From Sabellastarte sp. h YS-2021 (taxonomy: Eukaryota > Annelida > Polychaeta > Sabellida > Sabellidae): a stretch of 64,000 nt of DNA. The number at the start of each line of letters is the position of its first letter. The stretch's first letter is position 1. This document shows positions 27,201 to 42,200 of the stretch, in pieces. Made by a program: the position numbers and the translations under genes. Below the pieces are notes generated by a model. It had not been told where the DNA came from. It saw only the letters and a list, made by a program, of their open reading frames with translations, and did no database searches. The DNA lies in the NCBI GenBank assembly GCA_964017235.1, contig OZ024927.1:21347160-21411159 (forward strand). Reading direction: 5' to 3'.

Positions 27201-30200
27201 AGAGAAGAAATGCAATTTATTTATATACTTGATGAATCCAGATAACAGTATTATAAAAAAAAAATTTAAAAAAAACAGTAGCACCCAGCAATTAGGCCAT
27301 TAAGATATGTGGTTTAGAAGTGAAATTTAAAAAAAAATAAAAGACAAATAAAAACAGAATTAAATATTTTATTTTCTGAACTTTTAGTTTAGCATCTATT
27401 TCTTATTACTTAAATAAAGAAGATTTTATGCAGTCCCAAATTGGAACTAAATATTTCAAAATATCTTGACGCAAAACATGTCTCACATTTTTTCACAGTT
27501 GTCTCGCCTTTTCAAGTGAAGGGAGACAGTCTGTCTCGCATTCATTTTTGACGAGAGCGAACACTGGAAATGAGCTATCTTATCCAGGGAAGTTACCTTT
27601 TCAATTCCTCAGCCTGGTCAAATAAATTTGGCAGATACTGCTTGGTGTGAAGCACCTGTTGAATTGTTTAAGCTTCTGCTAGATCATCAAGTCACAGGAC
27701 ACAATTTGGTTTCAGAAATTATCCAAAGAGCAATATCTCTGGGAAAAAGTTATCTGTCTTCTTAGTTATTCCCCTGTTTGGATATTCTTTTTGTTTGCAA
27801 CTTAGCTGGAATGTGAACTTTTTCTCATCAATTATTTATTTATTTGGTGTTATTAAGTATCTCCAGTACCTTTGGATCAGTTTTGTTGTGATGGGTAGTT
27901 AGAAAAAAAACAGTATATATAGGTGGTCAAGGTTCTGTAATGTGAAGCATCAATGGCAAACAACTACCAGTTTTCCCACTTGAGGTAGGTAATTAACTCT
28001 GGTCTCAGGTGGGAAACGAGTGGGAAACTTGGCCACCAATTAGGACGTTTATTTAGTAATTCTATTTTATCATTACAAGATTCTGTGACTTTAAATCATA
28101 TTAAACAACAGAATATAAAAGTCAACTCAATTTAATTTAAATACCATGTTAATTTAAACCATGTTAAACAACAGAATATAAAGGTCAACTTAATTTAATT
28201 AATTTAAATCCCTGTTAATTTAATTTAAATACATCGTACACACATGGTATTAAATGATAGCTAGCTTATTAAGTAGAGCACAGACCTCCATCAGAGGATA
28301 TTTCCAAAAATTCAAGAATTTTTTGCATCCAAAATATGATCCAGATCTTTCCCTAAATGTAATTACTTCTTCCTTTGGCCAGGTACTACCCACATAAAAA
28401 ATTCATAATGCTCCACTGATTATTTTAGAGTAATGTCAATCAAATAACCAAAGTCAATGAAAATGTCATCAAGATTTTTTTGTATTCAAAATATGGTCTG
28501 AAACTTTCTCAAAGATGCATAGTTTTCATGACAGACAAACAGACAGACACAATTACAAACCATCACCTCTCTCCACTGAGGGGCAAGGGTAACAAGGAAG
28601 TGTAACTACTATATTAGTGTCACTTCACACAAAGTGCACAAATATAAAAGTAATATTTACAGGTATGTAAAAACATCTCTATGAAACATGTCTGAAATAT
28701 TTCTGAAATATCACCTGGTTCAACAAAGCACATGCTTCAATGAGATACTTTGCACAAAAGTACTATCTTTACAAAAATGAATTCAGTTTTTGTAACTTTT
28801 AAATTGAAACTTAGATGTATCAGGTTAAGAAGAAATAATATTCTGTTTTTTTCATAAAATGAAAATTGCAAATTACATGAATGTGTTTTGATGTAAATAT
28901 ACAATCACCTGTTCAATGTGAAGGTCATGGCAGCCAGATATAATCTATTTATTGACCAAGTGGGCTCATTCCTAGATTAATAAAACCTGACTGTCCATGG
29001 TGACCAATGCCAGTCCATTTACTTATAAAGTGGGCTGGTTATCAGTCTAATAATAAACATTACTTTCCAATGTTGGAAAAATAATTATATTCAGGTCATA
29101 TTTCAGAAAAGTATTGTACATTACAGAAACACAATATTCAAAGTCTAATTTCTACTGTTTTTCTATGTTCTACATTTGTTCTACTGTACCTGTCTTAATT
29201 CCACTACAGGGTAGAGGAAAACTTTTCCCTGATGATCAAAGAAGGTAAATACAGAGTTAAACATGGTTAAGTAACCTGGTAATGAGATGTCCTCACTTTT
29301 TTGAGGTTATTAACAGCATATTACAAAGCCCTGAATCCCAGAGGTATGATTGGACAGGTATGATAGGCATCAAGAATTGTTATGGGTCTGACAGACATAC
29401 TTTCTTACAAAAGTCTTCAATTTATAAAGGTGGGTTTTCATTGAAGCATCATACACTGAATGTAACTGCAATCTGTATGCCTTATATATAACTTCTACAT
29501 AAAGGGTGTGGTGAGCTACTTCCAAAAATATGTGTACTTGTCTTTTCCTCCATTATATTTTCACAATATGCATAATTTAGCAAGGGTGAATAAAGAGATC
29601 TCCCATTGGAAACAATAGAAATATTGAGAGTTTAAAAATTTGATAAGATTGCAAACAAATTGTGCTGGAGCCTCCATTAAATAACCAGTTTGGAGCAAAT
29701 CCGAGTCTAAGAAATACTCCTACAAAGCCCAAGCAAAACATACCAGTAATAATAAGGAACACCCAAAGATGCTTCATCATAACAAAACTTGATAACGATC
29801 TGCTTATGAATTTGCTGTGAAGTTCCTGAACCTACCTGAATGATATAAAAATACAAGAATACACCTAGAAACACCTAAGGAACTGATGTGATACTTGGAA
29901 GTGATTCCTGATAGTAATTTGGCATTGAAATCAGGGACCAAGGTCCAGGCAAATGATAACAAAATTGATAAAGAATGTGCTATAAACTTCCCACCGTTCG
30001 GTGAGTGGTCCAGATAATTATGTATAATCAATAATTTTCTGGAATGATCAGTGACATGGCAAAATTACTTCATCAATAATGTAGTCTAGAAACCTGTGAG
30101 AACATCGTCAAAACCTAATTTTTGTTCCCTTCCTTAATAATTGGGGAACATCATTTGCCAAAGTGAAACAAGCGTATTTATTTCCACTAGCTGTCCTGTG

Positions 30201-33200
30201 TTCAAATATCTGTATTGATACTGTGCATCATTATTCTGGACTTATTTAGAATAGATTATATATGTAAATATATGACATCATCATTGTATAATGAACAATT
30301 TCAACTGCAGATTTGTTACGGGATGTTTGATACAATTTAAGACCCAAGAATAGAAAGTGACCAATATTATTTTGCTAATACTTTTTTCTTACTTTTACTT
30401 TTCCTTGGCTGTGCCACAGATGAAAATATGACAAATGTTTTACACTTACAGTCTGGAAATTGTAACACTTCTGCATGGTGTTGGCAACAGCAGATACATC
30501 CAGGGTATTGGCAACATCCTGTTAAATATATTGTCAAAATTCAGTACACAGAAAGCTAGTTCAAAAGTATCGACAAATCTTCTGATTAGCACAGAATAAA
30601 TGCAGATCTCACATTTTAACAGGCGGAGCTGATGGGGGTTTCAACTGCTTGAAAGTCAATATACAAGAGGCTATTAAAGTTGCCTCACTGCAGAGTGAAA
30701 TTACTGTTACTGACCATATAAGGAACTGTAATTCTATCCTTTAAGTAGACCTCTTAAGTATCATTTGCTCTTAAACAAGTATAAAATAGGTCCTAATATT
30801 AGAAATTTCCAGTTAAGTAGCCAACTCTTGTCTGTTCCTTTTTTCAGTCTGTTGATGTTTGATTCAAGAGGCTTCATCATCTGATCATGTTGGTCTTTTT
30901 CGCTAAAACAATATAGTGTTATGTGACCCTGACCTTTGCAACCTTGAAAGCATCTGGGCTGCTCTCCTCTATCATGGAGATGAGAAGGTCGGCTATGGAC
31001 TTATAGAGTCCCAGTGTAGTATCCAGGCTACAGTCACTGAACATCTCCGTCCTCAGGATGAAGTTGATGTAGTCGATGACCTTGCCATCCAGTATCACAG
31101 TGCGATTCTGCTGGTTACCCTGAGTAATACATTAACAAATGTTTTTATCACTTTATCAGTGTTTGTCTAATTACTCAGATTAAAATTGCATCTCTTCAAA
31201 AAGCCTTTTCCAACTTAGCATAAAGTCTATTTCTCTTCTCCATGGTTTTGGATTTGGCAAATGGTGTTGCGCCTTAGAGTCTGCCTGGCAGAGATTAAGC
31301 GCTACAAAAGTACAGAATAGAATAGAACAGAATACTCTGCTTAAAATTCATGGAATGTGGAATATAACGTTACATAATTGAATTTTATTACAGTGTGAAA
31401 TCATTCAAATGCATAGATCAGACAAATTAATATTTGCAAATGACTTTCTTAAGTATGTTATTCCTGTCATTCAGTTTGTCATTCAGTATGGCACAGATCT
31501 CATGGAGTGTGTCTGATTTCCTTTATAGCCAAATAACTTAAGTTTCTATTGTTGACCATGAATGAATCAGCCAACTAACCAACCAAATAATCAGTTATTC
31601 ATCTAAGTGACAGATTGTATCATAAGTCAAGCATCTGCAAAATCCAAATACTTGTGGACTTACTCACTCAGCAGAAAACTGACATCAAGCAATTCAAAAA
31701 TCAGCAAAGAAATGGTACCAATCAGTCAATCGCTAAATTACCATAGAACTGGTTGAGCATGTTACTTCAGCAATCACCAATCATTAACCAACCAGTCAAC
31801 TAATCAATCAATAAATGCTAATCAATCAAGGACCTACTGTACACCTCTCATTGAGGTGGTCAAACTTCTGTATCAGATCAGAATACTGTCAACAGATTCA
31901 TCAATAAACCACTTACTGAATATATGTTGTTGCAGGTGTCAAATATCTAGATTGCCATATTAACATCATTCAATCAACAAGCTAATCACTTACTGCACAA
32001 ATCTCATTCAGAGTGTCAAATATCTGGATGACCAGGTCGATGGAGTCCCTGTTGATGCTGTGGAAGGTTGCCTGCAGGTACTGAGCAACGGCGGACACCA
32101 GGTTGTATGTCCTCAGGTTATCTGGCTGTTCTCTCAGGTAGTCCTACAAAACACACAGATATTTAGGAATATTTTGAGAAATACAGGTCCTTGGTGGCCT
32201 AATGGTAAGCAAGTTTGGCATCTAGTCATAGACTGTCACCTCTGTGGGTTCGAGTCCCACAGGTAGCAATGCTGAGGAACTGTCCCAATATGACCCTGGC
32301 TGTTGAACAGGACATAAAACCCCAACTTTGACTTTGTATTTGGAGAAATAACTAATTTATGTGTATATATTTGTATCAAGGAAATTGAGAGAACATGTTG
32401 TTAAAAAATGAGGTTCATATATTAATGGTCAAACTATCTAATTATGATTAAATAAAAAAGCAGTATTTAGGTGGAATTACAATATGGTCATACTTGACTG
32501 CCTTGGTGGAGGTTTGTACTTCAGGAGTGCTTTCTGCACTAGTTTAGGGAGGTATTCTAGATATTTATTCTTTAGTTTCAGGCATTTCCAACAAATGTTT
32601 AGGTTGGGAAAAATTTAGGGCAGCCATGTTTATGTTTTTGTTTACAAAAGTTAAACCAACTCCCAGTTGGACTTTACTTAAAGCCCAAGACTTGGCCAAA
32701 GCTTAGAATTATTTGATTTGTGGAATTCGCATAGTCTAAGACCACAGACTTAGCCCAAGTTTAAGTCAAAAGCCTGAACTTTAAGTCTAAGTCTGGGCTA
32801 TGTCCTTTTGTAAAACTGGTCCCTGATTGTGCATGTTATTAGCCCTACCTGCAGCTGCTGATGCTGTCCATCACACAGTTTGGCCAGAACTTTAAAGATG
32901 AGCTGAATTGTGCCGTCATCTCGGAAATACCTCTGTTCTTCTCGCTCAAACTCCTCCTCGTCCAACTCCTTCTGTATGTTTATAGAAAGCAAATATGCAG
33001 TAAAAACGTTCAGGTACCTGTCTTTTTAATAAATCAAAATATTCTGTACCCAAGAAGAACCTGAACAAAGTAATAACTGGTACCAGAGTTAACTGAATCT
33101 CTCTTAAACTCGAATTCCTTTTAATGCACAAATGTTACACTGACCCATACATTTAAAAAACTAAGGGCACTGACACATGAATGAAATGAAATCTCTCACA

Positions 33201-36200
33201 CAACACTCTGTAAAGTAGAATTTCTATTTACCCACATATACATACCAGGGCCGGTATTCATTAAACTTGCTGACACCAACTTCTGTCTCAAGTCTTAAGT
33301 TTCGGTCTCAAATCTGACACCGATTTTGGTCTTAAACTTGTTAGCTGTTCACAAAATAGTTGAGACCAACTTAGACTTAGATATGGTCTCAACCTTAAAA
33401 CTGGAACATGGTTCTCTCAAATGTTTTAGTAAAAGTCTCGACCATTATTTCATCTCAACTGAGGGACGTTTTTTATTACTTCTTATAACTTAAGGTAGAG
33501 TAGAATTAATTTACAATGTATAGAATACTTGGCCTAAATTTTTGTTACAACTGGCAGCCAAAATTTTGGTTTCAAACGTACCTTTTTAGGAGACAGTGTT
33601 TCTGACTACATAGCCACAAAGAAATAGATCATGTGACATGCAAAATAAAAAAAAATTGACACAATATTTTATTTTACTTTAACAGACAAAAATAAATAAA
33701 AATTATAATTTTGGTTATGAATTAGAACACACAAATAGCTTTCGACCTTTAAAAATGTTGGATATATATTTGCACGTTTATGGTTTGTTTACATTGGAGA
33801 CTGATACTGGTCTCAGCTTAGTCTCGGCTGAGAACCTCTTTGGGGATACAAAGTTGAAACGTGGTCTCAGTACCATTAAAGCACCACAGTTTTACACTGT
33901 TATCAGGAATTCCTGGTCACTTAATACCATAAACCACCACAAATTTACCCTGTTATCAGGAATTCCTAATTACTTAATACCATAAACCATCACAATTTAC
34001 CCTGTTATCAGGAATTCCTGATTACTTAATACCATAAACCACCACAAGTTTACCCTTTTATCAGGAATTCCTGATTACTTAATACCATAAACCATCACAA
34101 ATTTACCCTGTTATCAAGAATTTGTGGTTACTTAGTACCATAAACCACCACAATTTTACCCGGTTATCAGGAATTCCTGAATACTTAGTACCATTTTGCT
34201 GGTCTCGTTAGATACTACATGGTAAGGTTGAACTATATTGTTGACTGGCCATACACACAGATTCTATTCTATTCTGTTTTGTACTTTTGTAGCGCTTAAT
34301 CTCTGCTAGGCAAACTCTAAGGTGCAACACCAAAATCAAATTAAAAAATCATCTGTCCATAGCCGTTGCCAGGTCCAGTACCACGGAAATGCCAGATAGA
34401 GTGTATGCTACGTTGGAAATGCCTTTTTGAAGAGATACAATTTTAACCTGTTCCTGAAACAGGTGAGAGTTGGGGCAGAACGAACCTCATCAGGGAAATG
34501 ATTCCAAACTGTGGGAGCATCAAAAGCAAAGCTGTGGCCAAAGTGATTTTTTGATTTATGTACAGATGGACAGAATTGAGGAACCTCCAAGAAACTTTTA
34601 TCTGGATGGTTATATCTTGTACTAGATCTTCCACAACGAGTAGACAAAAGAGGACCAAAGTAACTGATAATATGTCACAACTATATGTCATTATTTTAAT
34701 GAAGTCATTTTAATAAAAAGTCAGACAATAATCTAATATAATATACTTATATTTATCTAATGGTTACATTATGTTAATTTTTTGGTCTGGAAAATTAAAT
34801 GATGTAGAAATGAACAACATAAAAAAATTATGTGTCAGTTACAAAAATTCCACGATCAAAGTATAGTCTATCACTGTTTGAGAAAATAGTGAATGCAATT
34901 TGTCAAGCACAGTCTGAGAAATGAGTTGATAGCTCACTCTAATCAAATATTGTTACTACAAAAAGCACTAACATAAAAGAAAATATCCTTGGTATATGTA
35001 GATTTGTGTTATCTAAATGTCATGCTTGTGACCAGCACAGCGGTATATAAAATTAAATATAAATGCCTTTTGTACTGTTATCACCTTATAGATAAAAAAA
35101 TATTTTAAAAGTATGCCAAACAAATCTTATACTATCTTATGCTTAACATTTTACTCATCTGTGGCACCAAAAGCCTGTAGTAAATAAAAATCATTGTTTT
35201 CAATTTCTAAAAAGTCATTTACAACTCACCTATATTCTCTGAAATATGAACTCACCTTTTTCTGTGAGGCGTTACGCTTAACTCCTACTTTTGAAGATTT
35301 GCCAAAACGCAGCATTTTCCACGGTGGCTTTTTCTGAAAATAAGGAATCACTAAATAGTAAGGCTAATGGCCTGGTCATAATTTAGTAGTCAGAAACTGA
35401 ATTTACCCTATTCTTTAAGAAACTGGTGAAATGGTATCATACATAGTAAATACCAGACCTTTGGTATTTAGTAGATATCATGCTGTTAGTACTATCGAGT
35501 AGAAGGTAAAATGTCCTCGTGACTATCAGATATACACAGTGAATGTGTATTTTTGTGTGTACAGATATCATAATGAAAGTATTGGAAAAAGTATAATGTG
35601 AATACTCCTTTTATACCTCATATTACACAATAAAACAATTTATAAATGGAATAAAGTAAATTGCTTATGCAAGTGCATTCATATCTTCCCACAATGGCTT
35701 CATCACCCCAACAGGTTATGGGCCCAGGATGTGCTTTGATGGTGATGAAAGCAAGTACAGGCTGTGGGAAATAAAATTCCTTGGACATATGAGGCCACAG
35801 AAGATGTATGGAATATTCTTAGGACCTGATCACCACACTGCTGCAAACAACTATACAACTGATCTAGGTCCTAGATGACAGGAGTTTAACCCTAATCAAA
35901 CGTGATGCATAAAACAATGGTGGTAAAGCTCTTAGGATATTACGAGAAAATTACCGAGGTAACATAAAAACCACGTATATCTCACTTATTCTGTATACAC
36001 AACTTACATCAATGGAAATGGGTGAACAAGAATTAATAACTGACTACTTTATCAGGGCTGAAACCACCTGTAATGCTCTTAAAACTGCTGGTGAGATTAT
36101 CAGTGACAGTTTTTTGATGGCAATAATCAGGAAAGGACTTCCAAACCAGTAAAAACCTTTTGTGCCGTTATGACACAGAAAGACAAAGTGCCAGCAAAGG

Positions 36201-39200
36201 TGCCAACAGTACTTTGGTCCAGACAAAGCTGAACTCATTGCTCCTGAAGGTACTGTATTTGATATCACAAAATCAGGTCCCCTGTATTATTTAAATTCTG
36301 TGGCCACTTCTGAGAAAATATCTCACAGTAGTAAGGATTGGCATGAGGTAATGGGTCACTGTAACATCCAAGATATACTAAAACTAGAGGATGTTTTAGA
36401 ATTTTTGGCAATGATGGACAAAGGCTTGTTTGTAAACTGAACAAGTCTCTGTATGGGTTAAAACAAAGTGGCCGCATTTGGAATTTTTTGTTGCATGATT
36501 ATCTTGGTAGTAGTGGACTTAAACATTCTGTAACAGATATGTATGTGTACACAAGATACATTGATCATGTGTGTTATTATTATTGTTTGGGTTGATGACA
36601 ATAATTGTAGTAAGTAGCAACAATGTCTTGTGCGAAGTAAGAAGGATGCTGAGTAACAGGTTCAAAATGAAAGCTCTTGGTGTACTATCATTGTTTTAAA
36701 TGTAAAGTTTACATTTAGAGATGATATTATACATCAATCAAAATAAATTGAGCAAATGCTTGAAAGATTCAGGATGCAAGATTGTAAACTAAAACTTGCT
36801 CACTGTGATCTAGGTTTGAACAAAGTCAGATCTCAAGTGTCAAAACAAATTGAAGACTCTGGGCTGTACAGAAAAATTGTAGGCAGTCTAATATATGTAA
36901 TGGTGTGTACTAGGTCCGACATTTGTTACAGTGAACAGTACTGTCTCAGTACTATCTGCCACTGTGGCCTAGCTGGTAAAACACTTGTCTAGGAACTCAG
37001 AGGATGTGGGTTCAAACCCAGGTACAGGCAGATACATAGTGGCTGATCGGCTGTATTACACCCATGAAGCCTTAAGGAAATTTTTCTGCCACATAAATTC
37101 CTTTGCCATTCACCTCTGACTCCTCTTCATGACTTGGTTTGGTGTACTTCTGGTTTTCTCTTCTTTGACTTTCATAAGCTCTCCTACAACATAATAAAAA
37201 ATATATATAATATAGGAGCAATGATGGACATCCTGGCTTTATTATTCAGCCGATCGATAGTTTAAAACCATCATAAAGCACTTGAATATGTCTTTTATTC
37301 CTATTGTAAAATGGTTTCATTGATATTTTGTTTAAAATAAGGGGTAAATCTTACGCAAAAATCAAAACAAATCCAATGCCATGTTGGCTGTTCCATTAAC
37401 AAAAAATGCATAGTGATGGATGTGCAAACAGCCTTTTGCTTAAAATATTGTAAGGAAATCCCCCACAGAATTCCGTAATCTCTGAAATATTAATGAGTAG
37501 TCAATCTTTAAATGAAATATTGATAAAAATCCCCACTGAATCATTTGACTTTAAATTTGCTGCATATTATTTTACCTCGAGTTGTTTGTTTACATTGTAT
37601 GCGAAGGGACGATGCACGCAGAATTCAACAGCGTTGTCTTATTTACTGTTCTATATTCGCGATTCCAGCATAGCGCAAAAGATGTGTCCAAGGTCACTGC
37701 GCAGCGTACCATTTTAGAATAGGTGTTGGTGTCGCACTCAATTGAAATACTAGTATTCCTCCTAGGGGATTGTTGTCAAACAAAAGGAAACCCTCGAAGA
37801 AACCGTGGGAGTAAATGAAAGAACTTTGTAGCGTAATGGTTATATTATCATTATATTAATGTCATTATTATTTATCACATTGTCATATATATTGCCACAT
37901 TCTCCCACTTTATAGCACGGATTAAAATCATTCTAGTGTCAGGTTAACAGTCAAAAATAGTGAAAGATCTAAATAGAAAACAACAAAGAGAAAAAAAAGA
38001 AAATGATGTTATGAGTTTGGTAGTGTTAAAAGCAGTATAGTCACTGTGTAGCCTGAATATCAATAGTTTAAGGCCCTTTACAGTTTACACCTTAGTTTTT
38101 CATGAAACATTTCCTGCACAAAAAACATAAATAAAATCCACTTGGTTTAACAATTCTACTACATTCAGTCTAACTTATAAATATGAAGTGTATGTCTCAC
38201 ATCAATTGATTTACATGGTGGAGAATATTGATTTAAATGAAGACAATACGAAAATTGTCTAAGTGACACACATTTTAAGATTTTATCATAAGGAAAGGGG
38301 AAATTAATACAATCTGAGCCTGTTTAATTTTGCTTGTCATAAATTTTTACCTCTGCCACAGAGGTATTGTTTTCAGGACTATTTGTTTGTCCGTTTGTTA
38401 GCAGGATTATGCAAATACTACTGAATGGAACATCATAATAAAAATACAGAAGATGAGTCTTGGTTCAGCTTAGATCCCATTAAATTTTCAGAGTGATCTG
38501 GATCACCATCTGGATACAAAAAATAATCCAGATTTTCTCATTTACTTAATATTATGTGCCTTGTCAGAGGCCTGTACTCTCTGAGTGATCTTGTTTTAAT
38601 TATTTTATGATATTTAAGCTAGTTTTATCAGAAAAATATTTGAAACTGGCTCGATGTTTGGATATTTTGGGTTACTGAGTTAGAAACCATACACACTGCA
38701 AAGTTTTGACTTAGGATTAGCCTCTTGTTTCTGGTTGTATTCTCCATGAAAGAATGGAAAATGGGTGTCTGTAATAATACAATATATATAGTTTTTCAAA
38801 TATTCTCTAATGATCAGCAGAAATTAACATAAAACAGGCCACTAGTTACACAAACCTTTCCATTGCAAGGGCACTGGTAGACATAAACTGAAACATCGAT
38901 ATGTATGTCCCATTATTTGGAACAAATATCTCATGTAGAGAATACTAAATTTCAGTGTGGACTAACCTTTCTTTGGCAAGAAGGCTGGCCTGTTTTAGAT
39001 AATCTAGGACCATCTTGAAGAACATCTCATCTTGATTCTGCTTGAAGTACTTGATGGTCTCATTCTGTACACTGCCATTAGCATCGTATAGCAGACAGTT
39101 AAGTAGTGCCAGAACTTCCCTAAAGATGGCCCCACTCTTGCTGACCAAAAGGTCTAGGATGATTGGAATTAACCCATGGTTTACCAGAAAGTCTTGGAGC

Positions 39201-42200
39201 TGTAGCACATCTGTCATACGCCTGGTAAAATCGATAAGTACAACAGAATTTGTTGAAATTTTTCATCTTATTCAGCAATTTGATTAATTCTGCTATTGAA
39301 ACTATAATCATCTGAAGAAATTTTCATCATTTTAAATTTTAGCCATTTTCTGCCATGAAAATATTTTATATTGCTACAGTTTACTGCTATTTAATTCAAA
39401 ATTAACCTTTACTTCTTTGAGTATTTGCAATCTTGTCTTTTTTAATCAGTGACACTTGTAGAATTTTTCAAACCAGTTTAAATTTATTTTAAATGTCTTT
39501 ATTCAACTCTCATTAATCCTGTATTACTACTGGTTTCTACATAATGACTAAGAGAGACATTTTATATTTCCTTAGCCTGGACTTAGGCTAAGTCAGGGAC
39601 TTAAATCTAAGCCTCTTGTCTTTGCTAAGTCCTTGATTGAAATAGATTTGACAAAGGGTAACTTAGCTAAGTCCTAACTTATCATATAACCACAGTGACA
39701 GTGGTTTTCTATGTCATGTGAACCTTTAAATCCTATAGTCACAATATTTCAGTGGTGACATTTTTCTTTTGTTTAACTCATTTAAAATTTTTAAAAATGC
39801 TGTTTTTCAATGGAAAGCCTTGCAGCCATAGAAATATGTCCAAAGACTAATATAAAGAAGGATTCTATGTAATTATTTCTCTATTTGCAAGCATTTCAAA
39901 TTTTGAAGTGAGAAAAATATATGGCAGCCATATTTAAGTATTTGTTTACAAAAGTTAAGCTCACACCTCGGTAGACTTAGCCAAGGCCTAGACTTAGTAG
40001 CTTTATGAGACCCTCTAAGTCTAAGACAACAGACTGAGCATCACTTTAAGACTAGTTTAAGTTCAGGCTAAGTCCTTTTGTGAAACCGGCCCCAGAGATG
40101 GTGCAACTCTTATCCTTCAGACTGGTACAATATCAGGTTAAATCCACAATAAAAACAGGTTAAATACCTATGTCCACATTTTTGTATGTGACTTGACCAA
40201 TGTTTTGAAAGCCATGTACAAATGAGTTAGAATTAACTAAGGACAGTGATAAAATCAATGTAAAATTTCTGGCTGGGTCCAACTCAATAAACTATATTGT
40301 TGTGCAAATTTCAAATTTACGTTAACTTGGTCCTTCTCTTCCCCTCCACATGGTCAGGAATCAGTACAATATTGTTGTGCAATATTGCTCTCAGGATCTG
40401 CAGGGTTCTGATCTCTAGTTCTTCATCTTCTGTGGGAATGCCCAGCTTTGCCCTTTTTGCAATGATTCTGTAATCGAAATACAATAAACATTTCCATTAA
40501 AGTTACTGCGACTGCTTCTTCATAAAAAAAGTTTCTTCAGCAATTTCTCTTTCCCCATACTATTTTTTTACTGCATTAAAACAATGTGTGCACCAATTCT
40601 TTCATCAAGAATAAAACATTCCTCACATAAGTGAACAGAAAAATTTGTTTCCCACAAATAGTTATCCAAGCTGTGTTAAAATGTTACCACATAAAAAAGC
40701 ATTAACATCACTCTAGGTGTTGTTGTTATAGAGGATGGTGCTTCAATACCACCAGATCATGACAATGTCTGCCAGTTCTTCATAAAAAATCAATACAATT
40801 TCAATTACATTTTGTTAAATTGAGCCTGAGCCATTAACATACTGGTAATATCTGTCTATAACAGCCCAAAAAAGACACAGTATGTTCTTATTAACAAGTT
40901 AAACATACAAAAAATAGCCATACTCGAGTTTCTTGATGAGGACAGTGACTTGTTTGAACTTCTCCATGTCTATGTGGGCTGTCCCTTCCTTCTTGGACAG
41001 GAAAGCACTGACGTGGGTCTGGAAGTCAATTGTTAGGGGTAGAGCTTCCGAGGATCCCACTTTAGTGTACTCTGAAAATGTCATATTGTATTGAGTTGGA
41101 TAACATTCTTTATTGTATTGAGTTGCATAAAATGGCCTTTCTTGGATTATAAATTATGATATATATTCTAATTCAAAGCATTTGGTCAGAGAAAAACATT
41201 CCTTTTCAAAAGAAGCTTTGATATTAAATGAAACTGGGAGATATTCAACGGAGTGTTTTTGAACATATGGTGGGAAGGGCAGTCTCCATGAAACTGGAAA
41301 TTACTATTATTTCCACCACAGCTGTGTGGAAAAGTATATATGGGGCTATTAGGTACAAAAATATGGCTGTCAAACTGACAAAGTGTGGCTGGTTGTCAAC
41401 CATGGAAAGTTTAATCTCTTTATTATGGTGATATAAATAACAGATATATATGTATATATATCCTCTACAAGCATGCCGATAATTGACCTTTACACTCTTC
41501 ATTAAAGGTCATCCAGAGTATCAGAAGCACCCTACCAGACCAAATATAAATGCTTCTGTAATTCAGTTATTATTGGTACTACATGTTGGGCATCTGATAT
41601 CAACCTACAGCAAATCATGGGCTATAGATTGTTCAAATGGTCAGATTTTATCTCTGACTTATGACCAGAGGACAAACAAGGTCACACTTAAATGGTCTTG
41701 TATCACAAGCAATATTTACAATGTTTGGTAACCAAATGTTGGGTACATAAGAAAATATACTTCTTTTGGGGGACACAACAGCTGGGTATATAAGAAATGT
41801 TTTTCTGACTGCAGTAAACGGTTGTTGGATACATGAAAATTCATATCTTTCTTGGGGATACAACAGTTGGACACACAAGACAATACAATACTGAAATGTA
41901 GTATATACCAACATAGTGTAAATGTACAAGTTGTATGTTTGTACAGATTGCAACAGTTAGGCACAGAACATATAATATATAATACATATTGTAACTTCCA
42001 ATTAAATTGCCAGGTTTAAATTCACATTTACATTTGGTACCTTAATGGCTTTTCTATTGCATTACTATCATGTATGTATCAGTATTGATTGATTATGGAT
42101 ATGAGGTTCATTATTACAAATTATATCAAATTCCAAGTAAACAGTGAACAAATTTTCTCAACAAGTTTTTCTTAGTTATAAATTTATAATGAATAAACAT

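Noticed and set aside
27950..28040. Possible inverted-end element around GTGGTCAAGG / CTTGGCCACC
   Set aside because: The match is short and imperfect and no duplication of the target could be found.
32180..32260. tRNA gene candidate
   Set aside because: A and B boxes are present but the arms do not pair well, and a SINE body follows.
36950..37030. tRNA gene candidate
   Set aside because: Same reason: tRNA-like head of a SINE, wedged between a copia relic and exon 17.
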